Counted from the stretch's first letter, positions 54,244-64,000 are shown. The stretch: 64,000 nucleotides of DNA from Actinoallomurus purpureus (GCF_024055795.1 NZ_JAMXMY010000007.1:62001-126000); one strand, 5' to 3'. Translations and numbers: made by a program. Notes: generated by a model not told the origin, from the sequence alone.

Positions 54244-55089
54244 TCAGAGCACGGCGGCCAGGTCCCGCCACTGGTCCCGGGGCAGCCCGCTCCCGTCGTC
54301 GGTGAGGACCTGCAGCGCGGCGTGGTCGGCGCCCGCCTCGCGGTGCGCGGCGACCCGTCGCCGCACCGCCTCGAGGTCCCCCCACGCCACGGTCGCGTCG
54401 ATCAGCCGATCACTGCCGCCCTCGGCGAAGTCGTCCTCGGTGAAGCCGAGTCGCAGCAGGTTGTTGGTGTAGTTGGGCAGCCGCAGATACACGTCCAGGT
54501 GCCGCCGGGCGATGGCGCGCGCCCGGTCGGGGTCGGTCTCGAGCACCACCTTGACCTCCGGGGCGAGCAGGCGGTCCGGGCCGAGGATCTCCCGTGCCCT
54601 CACCGTGTGCTCGGGGGTCACGAGGTACGGGTGGGCGCCTGCCGCGTGGTCCCGGGACAGCTTCAGCATGCGCGGGCCGAGCGCGGCCAGGACGCGCTCC
54701 GAGGGCGGCGCCCCGGCGGCGTCGAGACGATGGAGATACCCCTCCATCGCCGAGTAGGGCTTCTGGTAGCCCTTGACGAAGCCGGCATGGCTCGCGCCCA
54801 GACCGAGCAGGAACCGGCCGGGATGCGCCGCCGACACGGCCTTCTGCCGCGCCGCGACGTCGGCCGCGTCGTACTCCCAGATGTTGAGGATCCCGGTCGC
54901 GACGACGATCCGGGAGGTCGCCTCCAGCAACGGCACGGCGTGGTGCACGCCGGCATTTCCGCCGAGCCAGATCGCGCCGTACCCGAGCTCTTCCAACTCG
55001 GCCGCCGCCTCGCGGATCCGGCCCGCGGCGCTCCGCTCGTCGTTCCGGAGCTCGATGCTAAAGATCCCCACCCGGCCGACGTCCACCAT
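54244..55089 (-). CDS. LLM-class F420/flavin-dependent oxidoreductase
   Basis: The 281 residues are a luciferase-like TIM barrel: VDVGRVGIFSIEL, ELEELGYGAIWLGGNAGVHH, IVVATGILNIWEYDAADVAA and AAHPGRFLLGLGASH. The single-domain length and text fit the actinobacterial F420-dependent group. It lies between hemW and lepA on the same strand, probably as an insertion into the conserved order. Confidence 0.88.
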   Translation of the reverse strand: MVDVGRVGIFSIELRNDERSAAGRIREAAAELEELGYGAIWLGGNAGVHHAVPLLEATSRIVVATGILNIWEYDAADVAARQKAVSAAHPGRFLLGLGASHAGFVKGYQKPYSAMEGYLHRLDAAGAPPSERVLAALGPRMLKLSRDHAAGAHPYLVTPEHTVRAREILGPDRLLAPEVKVVLETDPDRARAIARRHLDVYLRLPNYTNNLLRLGFTEDDFAEGGSDRLIDATVAWGDLEAVRRRVAAHREAGADHAALQVLTDDGSGLPRDQWRDLAAVL

Positions 55090-55183
55090 CGTCTCTCCCC
55101 CTCGGTCTCGGCTACTCAGGGTGAGAATGCCCCGACGGAGGCGATCCGAAGAGCCGCCCGGTGGAGGCGATCCTCGGACGCGG

Positions 55184-57004
55184 TTACTTCTTCTTGTCCG
55201 CGGCCGAGCCGGTCGACAGCGCGGCGACGAAGGCCTCCTGCGGGACGTCGACCCGGCCGATCGTCTTCATCCGCTTCTTGCCTTCCTTCTGCTTCTCCAG
55301 CAGCTTGCGCTTACGGGAGATGTCACCGCCGTAGCACTTGGCGAGGACGTCCTTGCGGATGGCGCGGATGTTCTCCCGGGCGATGATCCGCGCGCCGATC
55401 GCCGCCTGGATCGGGACCTCGAACTGCTGGCGCGGGATGAGCTCCTTGAGCTTGGCCGTCATCATCAGGCCGTACTCGCGCGACTTGTCCTTGTGCACGA
55501 TCTGGCTGAAGGCGTCGACCGACTCGCCCTGCAGCAGGATATCGACCTTGACGAGATCGGACTCCTGCTCGCCGCTGGGTTCGTAGTCGAGTGAGGCGTA
55601 CCCGCGGGTCCGCGACTTCAGCTGGTCGAAGAAGTCGAAGATGATCTCGCCGAGGGGCATCGTGTAGCGGATCTCGACGCGGTCCTCCGACAGGTAGTCC
55701 ATGCCGAGCAGCACGCCGCGCCGGCTCTGGCACAGCTCCATGATCGCGCCGATGTGGTCGCTCGGCGACAGGATCGTCGCCCTCACGATCGGCTCGTACA
55801 CCGCGGCGATCTTGCCCTCGGGGAACTCGCTCGGGTTGGTGACCCGGTGCTCCTGCCCGGTCTCCATGGCCACGCGGTAGACGACGTTCGGCGCGGTGGA
55901 GATCAGCGACAGGTTGAACTCCCGTTCCAGCCGCTCGCGCACGATCTCCATGTGCAGCAGGCCGAGGAATCCGCAGCGGAACCCGAAACCGAGCGCCAGG
56001 GACGTCTCCGGCTCGTAGATCAGCGCGGCGTCGTTCAGCTGGAGCTTGTCGAGGGCGTCGCGCAGCTCCGGGTAGTCGTCGCCGTCCACCGGGTACAGGC
56101 CGGAGAAGACCATCGGCTTCGGATCCTGGTAGCCGCCGAGCGGCTTCACCGCCGCGCCGGACACGCTCGTCACCGTGTCGCCCACGCGGGCCTGGCGGAC
56201 GTCCTTCACCCCCGTGATGAGGTAGCCCACCTCGCCGACGCCGAGACCGGTGACCGGTTTGGGCTCCGGCGAGATCACCCCCACCTCGAGGGTGTCGTGT
56301 GCGGCCTTCGTGGACATCATCATGCTCTTCTCGCGCCGGGACAGATGCCCGTCGATCACCCGGACGTACGTCACGACACCGCGGTAGGTGTCGTACACCG
56401 AGTCGAAGATCAGCGCGCGGGGCGGTCCGTCCGGGTCGCCCACGGGCGCCGGTACGGTCGCGACGATGTTGTCGAGCAGTTCCTCGACGCCCTCGCCCGT
56501 CTTGCCGGAGACGCGCAGCACCTCGGACGGGTCACAGCCGATGATGCCGGCCAGCTCGTCGGCGTACTTGTCCGGCTGCGCGGCGGGCAGGTCGATCTTG
56601 TTGAGCACCGGGATGATGTGCAGGTCCGCCTCGAGCGCCATGTAGAGATTGGCCAGCGTCTGCGCCTCGATGCCCTGCGCCGCGTCGACGAGCAGCACGG
56701 CCCCCTCGCACGCCGCCAGCGACCGCGACACCTCGTACGAGAAGTCGACGTGGCCGGGCGTGTCGATCAGATTGAGGACGTGGTCCTTCCACGGCAGGCG
56801 CACGGCCTGGCTCTTGATGGTGATGCCGCGCTCGCGCTCGATGTCCATCCGGTCGAGATATTGGGCGCGCATCTGACGCTCTTCGACCACGCCAGTGAAC
56901 TGCAGCATGCGGTCGGCGAGGGTCGACTTGCCATGGTCGATGTGCGCGATGATGCAGAAGTTGCGGATCACCGCGGGATCGGTCTGGTTCGGTACGAGCG
57001 GCAC
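55184..57004 (-). CDS. lepA: Elongation factor 4 (LepA)
   Basis: GTG 57004 has TGAGGA 7-9 nt upstream and gives 606 residues, the usual LepA length; the frame is open to 57517 without similarity. G1 [17 protein letters not shown]2 [12 protein letters not shown]3 [16 protein letters not shown] and G4 [10 protein letters not shown] are followed by LepA-specific C-terminal text ([25 protein letters not shown]-like basic tail). It back-translocates ribosomes. It is divergent from rpsT. Confidence 0.97.
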   Translation of the reverse strand: MPLVPNQTDPAVIRNFCIIAHIDHGKSTLADRMLQFTGVVEERQMRAQYLDRMDIERERGITIKSQAVRLPWKDHVLNLIDTPGHVDFSYEVSRSLAACEGAVLLVDAAQGIEAQTLANLYMALEADLHIIPVLNKIDLPAAQPDKYADELAGIIGCDPSEVLRVSGKTGEGVEELLDNIVATVPAPVGDPDGPPRALIFDSVYDTYRGVVTYVRVIDGHLSRREKSMMMSTKAAHDTLEVGVISPEPKPVTGLGVGEVGYLITGVKDVRQARVGDTVTSVSGAAVKPLGGYQDPKPMVFSGLYPVDGDDYPELRDALDKLQLNDAALIYEPETSLALGFGFRCGFLGLLHMEIVRERLEREFNLSLISTAPNVVYRVAMETGQEHRVTNPSEFPEGKIAAVYEPIVRATILSPSDHIGAIMELCQSRRGVLLGMDYLSEDRVEIRYTMPLGEIIFDFFDQLKSRTRGYASLDYEPSGEQESDLVKVDILLQGESVDAFSQIVHKDKSREYGLMMTAKLKELIPRQQFEVPIQAAIGARIIARENIRAIRKDVLAKCYGGDISRKRKLLEKQKEGKKRMKTIGRVDVPQEAFVAALSTGSAADKKK

Positions 57005-57227
57005 CGGGTTCCTCAAGAAGTGACGGATCTTGCGTCTTCCATGGTCCCATGCCCCGCGCCATGCTCCCGCCGCGCGGCTCCCGTCCGCGCGGACGGACGC
57101 CGAACCGACCCGGCCGACCGGGTCGGTTTTGGTAGCGGCCGGTGAGGTTGGTAGTCTGTTCCACTGCGTGTGGGCGCGACAGGTCCCGCGCCCCCATCCC
57201 ATCGACCTAAGACCTGAGGCTTCTTTC

Positions 57228-57497
57228 GTGGCGAACATCAAGTCCCAGATCAAGCGGAACAAGCAGAACGAGAAGGCTCGCCTGCGCAACAAGGCGGTCA
57301 AGTCCGAGCTCAAGACCGCGATCCGCAAGTTCCGTGAGGCCGCCGAGTCCGGTGACTCCGAGGCCACCCTGACCGAGCTGCGCAACGCGACCCGCAAGCT
57401 CGACAAGGCCGCCAGCAAGGGCGTCATCCACAAGAACCAGGCCGCCAACCGCAAGTCGGCGATCGCCAAGCGCGCCGCCGCCCTGCAGGCCAAGTAA
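57228..57497 (+). CDS. rpsT: 30S ribosomal protein S20
   Basis: GTG 57228 gives 89 residues: [33 protein letters not shown] and [19 protein letters not shown] are S20 hallmarks. It is monocistronic, divergent from lepA, and closed by a hairpin terminator. Confidence 0.97.
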   Translation: MANIKSQIKRNKQNEKARLRNKAVKSELKTAIRKFREAAESGDSEATLTELRNATRKLDKAASKGVIHKNQAANRKSAIAKRAAALQAK

Positions 57498-57515
57498 GGC
57501 CCGCTGACGCGTCGC

Positions 57516-57545
57516 ACGCCGCGCCTGTTCGACCGGGCGCGGCGT
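57516..57545 (+). terminator. rpsT terminator hairpin
   Basis: ACGCCGCGCC (57516-57525) pairs with GGCGCGGCGT (57536-57545) across a 10-nt loop, 19 bp after the stop codon. Confidence 0.8.
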
Positions 57546-57602
57546 TGGCATGCCCTCGTACGGCCGGGGCGTCGTTGTGCTCCCGTACGACGGCGGACGC
57601 GG

Positions 57603-58109
57603 TCACATGTTCGTCGGCGTCATCGCATGCTCGACGTCGGCCCAGGTCGGCGTGGCCCGTACCCAGTCGGGTGGCGGAGAGCCCTGCGGGCCGAACAGGT
57701 ACAGGTACGGCACCAGGTCCCGCAGCGCGGTGTGCACGCCGAGCCGATCGTCGATCATGTGGGTGATGCCGAGTTCCGCGCAGTGGACGGCCTTGTCGGC
57801 GCGTCTGCGGCAGAAGCGCACGTTGCCGCGCGGTATGCCCGTACGCCGGTAGAAGTCGTGGTGGTCGAGCCACTGCAGGGTGCGTCGCTGGACGCGCTCC
57901 CCGCACTTGGAGATCACCCAGGCCCGGCCGCCGAATAGCGCGACGAGGCGTGGCAGGACGTCGAACACCCCGGGTGTCGCCGGCGTGCGCATCGCCTCCT
58001 CCGGGCCGCCGTCGAGGAAGACGGTGTCCTCCTCTCCTGATTCCGCCGCGCCTCCCTGGATGACCCTCCCGAAGTCGACGCCGAGACGCGGCTCTTCGAT
58101 TCTGTTCAT
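57603..58109 (-). CDS. HAD-like phosphatase fold protein
   Basis: ATG 58109 gives 168 residues starting [20 protein letters not shown]. The motif DFGRVI stands where HAD proteins have DxDxT, so the second Asp is replaced. [18 protein letters not shown] (motif II Ser region), [20 protein letters not shown] (Lys and DD-type motif: [11 protein letters not shown]) follow. It may be a HAD variant with altered catalysis. It sits between rpsT and holA. Confidence 0.75.
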   Translation of the reverse strand: MNRIEEPRLGVDFGRVIQGGAAESGEEDTVFLDGGPEEAMRTPATPGVFDVLPRLVALFGGRAWVISKCGERVQRRTLQWLDHHDFYRRTGIPRGNVRFCRRRADKAVHCAELGITHMIDDRLGVHTALRDLVPYLYLFGPQGSPPPDWVRATPTWADVEHAMTPTNM

Positions 58110-58304
58110 GGAGGCAGGGTGGAGCACGCGGCAAGCAGGAGGAAAGGGATTTATCGCCGGGCCGTTCCCCGTTCCCGGCCGAGGGAGGACCGGCAGTACG
58201 GCCACGGCCGGCCGAACTCCGCCAAGGCCCTGTTCGCTCCGCCGACGGTCTGATCGGCCGCTGGAACACTCCGGTGCCGACGGAGGATGCCGCCTGCGGC
58301 GCGG

Positions 58305-59264
58305 TCAGCGCCCGGCGCGCGCGGCGACGATCTGGGCGATCGCCTTCTCCAGCGCGTACGCCGGATCGGCACCGCCGCCCTTGACCTGGGCGTCGGTCTC
58401 GGCGACGACCTGCAGCGCACGCGCCACCCCGGCCGGCTCCCAGCCGCGCAGCTGCGCACGCACCCGGTCGACCTTCCAGGGCGGCATTCCGAGCTCCTTG
58501 GCCAGCCCGGCCCCGCGCAGGCCGCGCGGTGCGCCGCCCACCTTGGCGAGAGACCGCACTCCCTGGGCGAGCGCACTCGTGATCAGCACCGGGGCGACGC
58601 CTGTGGCCAGCGCCCAGCGGAGCTGTTCGAGTGCCTCGGCGAGCTTCCCCTCCACCGCCCGGTCGGCGACGTTGAACCCGCTGACCTCCGCGCGTCCCCG
58701 GTGATAGCGAGCGACCGCCTCGTCGTTGATCCTGCCGCCGGTGTCGGCGACCAGCTGACTGCACGCGCTGGCCAGCTCCCGCAGATCGGTGCCGACCGCG
58801 TCGAGGAGAGTACGCGCGGCGTCCTCGCCGATGCTCCCGCCGGCGCGGCGCACCTCGGCGCGGACGAAGCTCATGCGGTCACCCGGCCTCGTGATCTTCT
58901 GGCAGGTGACCTTGCGGGCACCCGCCTTGGTGAGCGCGTCGAGCAGGGCCTTGCCCTTGGCGCCGCCCGCGTGCACGACGACCAGGTCGATGTCGTCGGC
59001 GGGATGGGCGGCATAGCGTCCGATCTCGGCGACCAGGTCCTTGCCGAAGTCCTGCGCCGCGCGGAGCACGACGACACGCCCGCCGCCGAACAGCGACGGC
59101 GAGGTCAGCTCCGCCAGCGCGCCCGGCGCGAGCGTGGCGGGGGTCAGCTCCTGAACCTCGACGTCCGGTTCGCGGGCACGGGCGGCCGCGACGACGTCGC
59201 CGATCGCCCGGTCCGCGAGTAGTTCCTCGTCGCCGACGACCAGGGTGAGACGTTCGGAAGACAC
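58305..59264 (-). CDS. holA: DNA polymerase III delta subunit
   Basis: The 319 residues match HolA: LTLVVGDEELLADRAIGDVV, LFGGGRVVVLRAAQDFG, CQKITRPGDRMSFVRAEVR, TLLDAVGTDLRELASACSQL and a C-terminal clamp-loader helical domain. It is the motor component that opens the sliding clamp. Its usual neighbour comEC lies upstream but is separated by two inserted genes. Confidence 0.94.
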   Translation of the reverse strand: MSSERLTLVVGDEELLADRAIGDVVAAARAREPDVEVQELTPATLAPGALAELTSPSLFGGGRVVVLRAAQDFGKDLVAEIGRYAAHPADDIDLVVVHAGGAKGKALLDALTKAGARKVTCQKITRPGDRMSFVRAEVRRAGGSIGEDAARTLLDAVGTDLRELASACSQLVADTGGRINDEAVARYHRGRAEVSGFNVADRAVEGKLAEALEQLRWALATGVAPVLITSALAQGVRSLAKVGGAPRGLRGAGLAKELGMPPWKVDRVRAQLRGWEPAGVARALQVVAETDAQVKGGGADPAYALEKAIAQIVAARAGR

Positions 59265-59402
59265 GCATGCAGCATGCCATGCCCGGCACCACGGTGGCCC
59301 CGCCGAGCGCCGGATCCGGGCGGCGTCCTGGCCCGGAAAGGGGACGGCGTGGCGGCGTGGGGCCTGTGCGGATCCCGACCGTCCGCCGATTCCCCCGCGG
59401 GT

Positions 59403-59894
59403 CTACCGGTCCGGGTCGCCCCAGCGGCTCGGACGGAAGGCCACGGCGCGCAGGTCGCCGATGTCGTCGTTCTTGGGATCCTTCGGCAGGCCCATCAGCC
59501 GGGCGAGGGTCCGCCAGGTCAGCGGGTGGGCCTCCTGGTAGGCGACCAGCACGGCCCGGCGCTCCTCGTCCGGCAGGAAGCGATGCTCCGGTTCGGTGAG
59601 GCGGAGATGCCCGATCCTGATCTCCAGGGCGCGGCCCACCCGGAGGTTCTTGACCCAGTCGGCGCGGTTTCCCCAGCCCGAGAAGACGATGACCTCACCG
59701 GTCTCGTGGTCGAGCCGCGCCACTTCCAGGACCGTCTCCCGACGGAGTCCGCTCAGCCGGCCCTGGTGCGCCAGATAGAGGAATCGCTTCCCCAACAGGA
59801 AGCCGAGATCGTGATGGTAGAACCACAGGGGCGTACGCACGACACGGAGCAGGAACCCGTGCGGACGGGGAGCACTGGAGATTCCTCGGGGCAT
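59403..59894 (-). CDS. Deazaflavin (F420)-dependent nitroreductase-family protein
   Basis: The 163 residues resemble the DDN/split-beta-barrel F420 enzymes: LLGKRFLYLAHQGRLSGLRR, VLEVARLDHETGEVIVFSG, NRADWVKNLRVGRALEIRIG. The substrate is not predictable. It starts 223 bp from the divergent LLM gene, and both may be one acquired module. Confidence 0.88.
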   Translation of the reverse strand: MPRGISSAPRPHGFLLRVVRTPLWFYHHDLGFLLGKRFLYLAHQGRLSGLRRETVLEVARLDHETGEVIVFSGWGNRADWVKNLRVGRALEIRIGHLRLTEPEHRFLPDEERRAVLVAYQEAHPLTWRTLARLMGLPKDPKNDDIGDLRAVAFRPSRWGDPDR

Positions 59895-60117
59895 TGTCCA
59901 ATGATGCCGTGATCACGACGAGTGAGCCATCGGCGGGGCCCATCCGCGCGCACCCGACGCCGTCGCCGGCGTCGCCGACCGGGACGTCGATGGGTCCTGA
60001 CGCGACGGGCTCCCTCACGCGAGGCCGTCCGCCTGGGCCGCGCCATTTTCCGGTGAGGTCCGGTGTGATCCGGACGACAGCCGGGAATCCCCGGATTCCA
60101 CGGCGGGTTGTTCGAGG

Positions 60118-61116
60118 GTGGCCGAACTTCGAGAACTTCCCCTGTCCGTCCTCGACCTCGTTCCGGTGAGCTCGGAAACGACGCCGGGGGCCGCACTGCG
60201 GGCCAGCATCGGCCTGGCCCGCGCGGTGGAACGCCTGGGCTACCACCGGCTGTGGGTCGCCGAACACCACAACATGCCGGGCATCGCGAGTTCCTCACCT
60301 CCCGTGCTGATCGCGCACCTGGCGGAGGCGACGTCGACCCTGCGGGTCGGCTCGGGCGGGGTGATGCTGCCCAACCACGCGCCGTTGGTCGTCGCGGAGC
60401 AGTTCGGCATGCTCGAGGCGCTGCACCCCGGCCGCATCGACCTCGGCATCGGCCGGGCGCCCGGAACCGACCAGGCCACCGCCTACGCGCTGCGGCGGAC
60501 CGCCGACCTGGACGTCGAGGACTTCCCCCGCCACCTGGCCGAGCTGAGGGCCTTCCTCGATGGTTCGTCGCCGCGGATCAGGGCGGTGCCCGCCGGAGAG
60601 AACCCGCCGGAGATCTGGCTGCTGGGATCGAGCGGCTTCAGCGCACAACTCGCGGGGACGCTCGGGCTGCCCTTCGCGTTCGCCCACCACTTCAGCGCGC
60701 GGTTCACCGAGCCCGCGCTCGAGCTGTACCGCTCGACGTTCCAGCCGTCGGAATCCATGTCCCGGCCCCACGTCATGGTCACCGCCGCCGTCGTCTGCGC
60801 CGAGACGGACGAGGAGGCCGAACGGCTGGCCGCCCCGATGGGTCTGTCGATGCTGCGCCTGCGGGCCGGCAAGCCGGGCCTGTTGCCGACGCCGGATGAG
60901 GCGCTGGCGTATCCGTACACCCCGCAGGAGCGCGAGGCCATCGGCATGATCACCGAGTCGCACGTGGTCGGCGGCCCGGAGACGGTTCGCAAGGGACTCC
61001 TCGAACTCCTCGACCGCACCCGCCCGGACGAACTGATGATCTCCACGAACGTCGGTGACCCGGCCGCGCGCCTGCGGTCGTACGAACTGGTCAAGGAGGC
61101 CCTCAACACGGACTGA
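60118..61116 (+). CDS. LLM-class flavin-dependent oxidoreductase (MsnO8-like)
   Basis: GTG 60118 gives 332 residues: LPLSVLDLVPVSSETTPGAA, YHRLWVAEHHNMPGIASSSP, LRVGSGGVMLPNHAPLVVAE and IDLGIGRAPGTDQATA are typical of this luciferase-like subgroup. LGSSGFSAQLAGTLGLPFAF follows. It is followed by a terminator hairpin. Confidence 0.92.
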   Translation: MAELRELPLSVLDLVPVSSETTPGAALRASIGLARAVERLGYHRLWVAEHHNMPGIASSSPPVLIAHLAEATSTLRVGSGGVMLPNHAPLVVAEQFGMLEALHPGRIDLGIGRAPGTDQATAYALRRTADLDVEDFPRHLAELRAFLDGSSPRIRAVPAGENPPEIWLLGSSGFSAQLAGTLGLPFAFAHHFSARFTEPALELYRSTFQPSESMSRPHVMVTAAVVCAETDEEAERLAAPMGLSMLRLRAGKPGLLPTPDEALAYPYTPQEREAIGMITESHVVGGPETVRKGLLELLDRTRPDELMISTNVGDPAARLRSYELVKEALNTD

Positions 61117-61153
61117 TCGCCGGTCCTGACCGCCCTTTGACGTCGCGCGACCC

Positions 61154-61190
61154 GGGGCCACGGACCTAATCCGATCAGGCCCGTGGCCCC
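61154..61190 (+). terminator. Terminator after the LLM gene
   Basis: GGGGCCACGG (61154-61163) pairs with CCGTGGCCCC (61181-61190) and is followed by TTT. The loop is 17 nt. Confidence 0.75.
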
Positions 61191-61366
61191 TTTGCCACAT
61201 GAGACCGAAGACGGCAGCGTCTTCCCACGGAACTTCGACGCGCACGATCTCTGGGCGATCAACCAGGCGGTCTGACGCCGCCGCGAAGGCGACTCGCCGG
61301 TGACGGCCCGCTCCCGCGAACGGCCCATGCACGCTCGCGCGGCAGGACATGAGCCGCACGACCCCG
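61191..61366. other. Spacer between LLM terminator and comEC stop
   Basis: No gene is supported. A short frame ending at about 61275 reads ETEDGSVFPRNFDAHDLWAI and could be a coding relic, but it is too short to judge. Confidence 0.35.
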
Positions 61367-64000
61367 TCATCCGGATCCCGGCCGGCGGGTGACGACAGCG
61401 GGGCCGTCGCGGGAGCCGATGACGGCGACGTCACCGTCGCGGTCCGTGCGGTAACTCCGCAGACCGAGGCGCGCCAGCAGGGCCATCGTCGTCGGTGCCG
61501 GATGACCGTAGTCGTTGTCCGCCCCGACCGAGGTGATGGCGATGCGCGCGTGCGCGGCGGCCAGGAAGTCGGGGGCCTGGTGGGACGATCCGTGATGGGG
61601 GACCTTCAGAACGTCGACACGGGGCGTCCCGGCGGCCAGCAGTCTCCGCTGCGCCTCGATCTCGACGTCTCCGCAGAGTAGCGCGCTCAGGCCCGGCCAG
61701 CGGGCGAGGAGCACCACGCTGGCGTCGTTGACCTGTGTTCCGGGGTCGCGGGTCGACACGCGCAGGGTGGTCAGCGGGCCGATGACGCCGAGTGTCAGGG
61801 GCCCGACCGTCCAGACGTCACCCACACCCGCCGGACGGACCTGTCTCCCGGCGAGCGGACGACGTTCCTCCCCCTCACTGTCCGGGCTGATCACGGTCTC
61901 GCCGACGGCGCGGCCGTGCAGGACGCCTCGCACGCCGGCCACGTGGTCGGCGTGCGGATGGGTCAGTACGAGCAGCGGCACGGCATGGATCCCAAGAGCG
62001 CTGAGGCAGCGGTCGATCGGCCGGGGATCGGGACCGGCGTCAACGACCACGGCCCGGCCGGGCCCGGCGGCGAGCACCAGCCCGTCGCCCTGGCCGACGT
62101 CGCAGGCCACGAACAGCCACCCGCGGGGCGGCCACCCCGGTGCGCAGACGTGGACGGTGACGACCGCCAGGGCGACGCCGGCGAGAGCGGCGGCTGCGAC
62201 CCGGCGCGTCCCCGGCCGGCGCAGGATGAGCACGCCCACCACGAACACCGCCGTCAGCAGCGCCGCCCCGGCAGGCCCCGCCGGCCAGGGAACCGCCGCG
62301 TAGGGCGCGCGGGCGCACAGCCGTGCGACTCCGGTGATCCAGCCGACCGCCAGCCCGGCCGGGACGACGATCACCCGGGCCGCGGACAGGGACATCGGCG
62401 CGACGGCGGCGGCCAGTACGCCGAGCAGGGTCGCGGGCCCCACCGCCGGAGCGGCGAGGAGATTGGCGGGCACGGCGACGAGGCTGACGTCGCCATCGAG
62501 CAGGACGAGGATGGGGGCGCACGCCACGTGGGCCGCTGCGGACACCGCCAGTGGCTCGGCCAGCGCGCCGGCCAATCGGCGGGGTATCCGCCCGGGCACG
62601 CGCCCGGGCAGTCGGCGGGCCAGGCGCTGCCGCCAGGGCGGTCCGAGCACGAGGATGCCGGCGGTCGCCAGCGCTGACAGCGCGAAGCCGTACGAACGGG
62701 CGAGTCCGGGGTCGAGCAGGACCAGCACGAGGATGGCCGCGCAGAGTGCCGGGACCCCACGGCGCTCCCGGCCGGAGACCACCGCGAGCAGGGCGACGGA
62801 GCCCATGGCGGCGGCGCGAAGGACGCTGGGTGACGGACGCGCGACGAGGACGAACCCGAAGACCGTCGCCCCGGCGAGCGACGGGACCGCGCGGCGGCCA
62901 AGGCCCGCGAGGCGGCCGACCATCAGGACGGCGCCGATCAGCAGGGAGAGGTTCTCGCCGCTGACCGCCATGAGATGCGTGAGCCCGGACTCCTTGAACG
63001 CGTCCGCGAGGTCGGGGTCCAGCAGCGACGTGTCGCCGTCCACCAGCCCGGGCAGGACGCCGCGCTGGTCGGCCGGCAGCCGACCCGCCGCCGCTCGCAA
63101 GCGGGACCGGATCGTGCTCGCCCACCGCTGCGGGAGCGACGGCCGGCCGAGGACCGCCGGCGGCCCGCGGACCAGGCCGACCGCGGCGAGCAACTCACCG
63201 CGCCGCGGAGTGACGAGCCGCGCGGTGAGGCGGACACGCTGGCTCGGCACCAGGGGTCTCCACGCCGCGTCGTCCGCGAGCAGGAGCACCGGCACACGGA
63301 CCCGCAACCGTCCCGCCGCCGCTCGCGCCGGCTCCACCTCTTCCACCCCCGGCGGCACGAGCACGGTCTCGCGCCGACGCGCCGGCCCGGCCTTCAGCAC
63401 CATCGGGTCCCCGGTCACCACGACGCCGAGCCGCACCGTGGCCCCCTTGGCCGCCAGCGCCCGCACCGGCCCGGTCCCCACCGCGGTCAGCCGGAACCCG
63501 ACCCCCGCCGCCGAGGCCGCGACGCACACCAGTGCGCCCGCCAGCATTCGCCGCATGGCCGGGCCCTGCCGCCGCCCGGCGGCACGGCCTCCGGCCGAAC
63601 GCCCAGCCGTCGCGCACTCCTCGGTCGACCCCTCCCCCGTCCCGATCAAACGCCCCTCGGCCGACCCCTCCCCTGTCCCGGTCAAACGCCCCTCGGCCGC
63701 CCACTCCTCCGTCCCTGCCACGCGCTCCTCGGCCCGACACCCGGCCATCCCGGTCGCACGTGGCTCGGCCGAACGCTGAGGGGCGGCGGCCGGTGCGGCG
63801 GTGACGCCCGTTGGCTCTCGGTCCGAGCGGACTGCCAGGACCACCGCTCCGATGAGAGACGCGACGGCGGCCGCGTACGCCGCCGCGGCGCCCAGGCCGA
63901 GCAGCGCCAGCGCGGCCAGCCAGGCGCCCGCCGCCGGTGCGGCCAGCCGCAGGTCGTGTCCTTCGCCCACCGAAGAGCCACCCTCAGGCACATCGCCCAC
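61367..64000 (-). CDS. comEC: ComEC/Rec2 competence-type DNA channel with MBL domain
   Basis: The 877 residues from GTG 64000; the true start may lie beyond the window edge. N-terminal membrane segments, a DUF4131-like OB region, the competence domain (LTHLMAVSGENLSLLIGAVL, LVARPSPSVLRAAAMGS) and a C-terminal metallo-beta-lactamase domain (VACDVGQGDGLVLAAG, LLVLTHPHADHVAGVRGVL, LKVPHHGSSHQAPDFL). ComEC passes single-stranded DNA through the membrane. Between the first TM helices and the OB region is an unusual tandem insertion (EGRLTGTGEGSAEGRLIGTG). No comEA is visible. Confidence 0.9.
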   Translation of the reverse strand: MGDVPEGGSSVGEGHDLRLAAPAAGAWLAALALLGLGAAAAYAAAVASLIGAVVLAVRSDREPTGVTAAPAAAPQRSAEPRATGMAGCRAEERVAGTEEWAAEGRLTGTGEGSAEGRLIGTGEGSTEECATAGRSAGGRAAGRRQGPAMRRMLAGALVCVAASAAGVGFRLTAVGTGPVRALAAKGATVRLGVVVTGDPMVLKAGPARRRETVLVPPGVEEVEPARAAAGRLRVRVPVLLLADDAAWRPLVPSQRVRLTARLVTPRRGELLAAVGLVRGPPAVLGRPSLPQRWASTIRSRLRAAAGRLPADQRGVLPGLVDGDTSLLDPDLADAFKESGLTHLMAVSGENLSLLIGAVLMVGRLAGLGRRAVPSLAGATVFGFVLVARPSPSVLRAAAMGSVALLAVVSGRERRGVPALCAAILVLVLLDPGLARSYGFALSALATAGILVLGPPWRQRLARRLPGRVPGRIPRRLAGALAEPLAVSAAAHVACAPILVLLDGDVSLVAVPANLLAAPAVGPATLLGVLAAAVAPMSLSAARVIVVPAGLAVGWITGVARLCARAPYAAVPWPAGPAGAALLTAVFVVGVLILRRPGTRRVAAAALAGVALAVVTVHVCAPGWPPRGWLFVACDVGQGDGLVLAAGPGRAVVVDAGPDPRPIDRCLSALGIHAVPLLVLTHPHADHVAGVRGVLHGRAVGETVISPDSEGEERRPLAGRQVRPAGVGDVWTVGPLTLGVIGPLTTLRVSTRDPGTQVNDASVVLLARWPGLSALLCGDVEIEAQRRLLAAGTPRVDVLKVPHHGSSHQAPDFLAAAHARIAITSVGADNDYGHPAPTTMALLARLGLRSYRTDRDGDVAVIGSRDGPAVVTRRPGSG
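63610..63720. repeat. 36-bp tandem repeat inside comEC
   Basis: Units ending AAACGCCCCTCGGCCGA recur at 36-bp spacing around 63630-63710, encoding AEGRL(I/T)GTGEGS-type 12-residue repeats in the N-terminal part of ComEC. The outer units are degenerate. Confidence 0.7.

Noticed and set aside
61192-61275. Short coding-like fragment ending DLWAINQAV
   Set aside because: Too short and without upstream context to call a gene; mentioned only as a possible relic.

Overview
This window is high-GC actinobacterial chromosome. It carries a mycosin protease with WXG100-type proteins, an XRE/DUF397 pair beside a HATPase gene, F420-type oxidoreductases, a HrcA/CIRCE circuit and many GTG starts and ATGA/GTGA overlaps. 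The style is that of Streptosporangiales (Thermomonosporaceae/Actinomadura-like), but that placement is inference from gene content only.

Left part (1-23.8 kb), accessory. A minus-strand reading frame open from 7385 to the left edge encodes at least 2,398 residues of a modular giant protein. It has a papain-like Cys-His-Asp domain, a DUF3626-like domain and an apparently permuted NlpC/P60-like His...Cys domain, joined by linkers and helical segments that recur even at the DNA level. A 225-bp MITE-like element with a CTAG target duplication (7606-7838) separates it from a gene for a ten-repeat membrane protein. Then come an AAA ATPase with a palindrome at its promoter, a HATPase/XRE/DUF397 trio, glyS, a lipoprotein, and a type VII secretion-associated minus-strand locus (16.4-21.6 kb: PH-like, three WXG/EspC-like proteins, YbaB-like, mycosin). 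Half of that locus is conspicuously AT-rich. A DUF1906 glycoside-hydrolase-like protein follows.

Middle (23.8-36.8 kb), mixed. A zinc operon znuA-znuC-znuB-zur lies behind a Zur box. Two gene remnants (LysR, siderophore-interacting protein) follow, then a frameshifted DUF559 gene between two identical-armed 82-bp palindromic elements. Next are uppS-recO, a protealysin-like M4 protease with its emfourin inhibitor gene, leuA with a four-leucine leader peptide, an RHH/Doc-type toxin-antitoxin pair with a 27-bp operator palindrome, DDAH and a TerB-like protein.

Right part (36.9-64 kb), mostly conserved core. Minus-strand order from high to low coordinate is comEC, (inserted F420/flavin genes), holA, (HAD gene), lepA, LLM oxidoreductase, hemW, hrcA-dnaJ, Lrp-rsmE, HIT, phoH, ybeY, corC-like, cytidine-deaminase-like, era. 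Plus-strand insertions in this block are an ECF sigma/anti-sigma-like pair, an MFS exporter divergent from a double-HTH Lrp regulator, an MBL-fold hydrolase, DUF3097, two DUF4870 membrane proteins and rpsT.

The strongest candidate for something undescribed is the giant modular protein at the left edge. Its upstream beginning and C-terminus need neighbouring sequence. Second are the AT-rich type VII mini-locus and the paired palindromic elements. No tRNA, rRNA or CRISPR array was seen.
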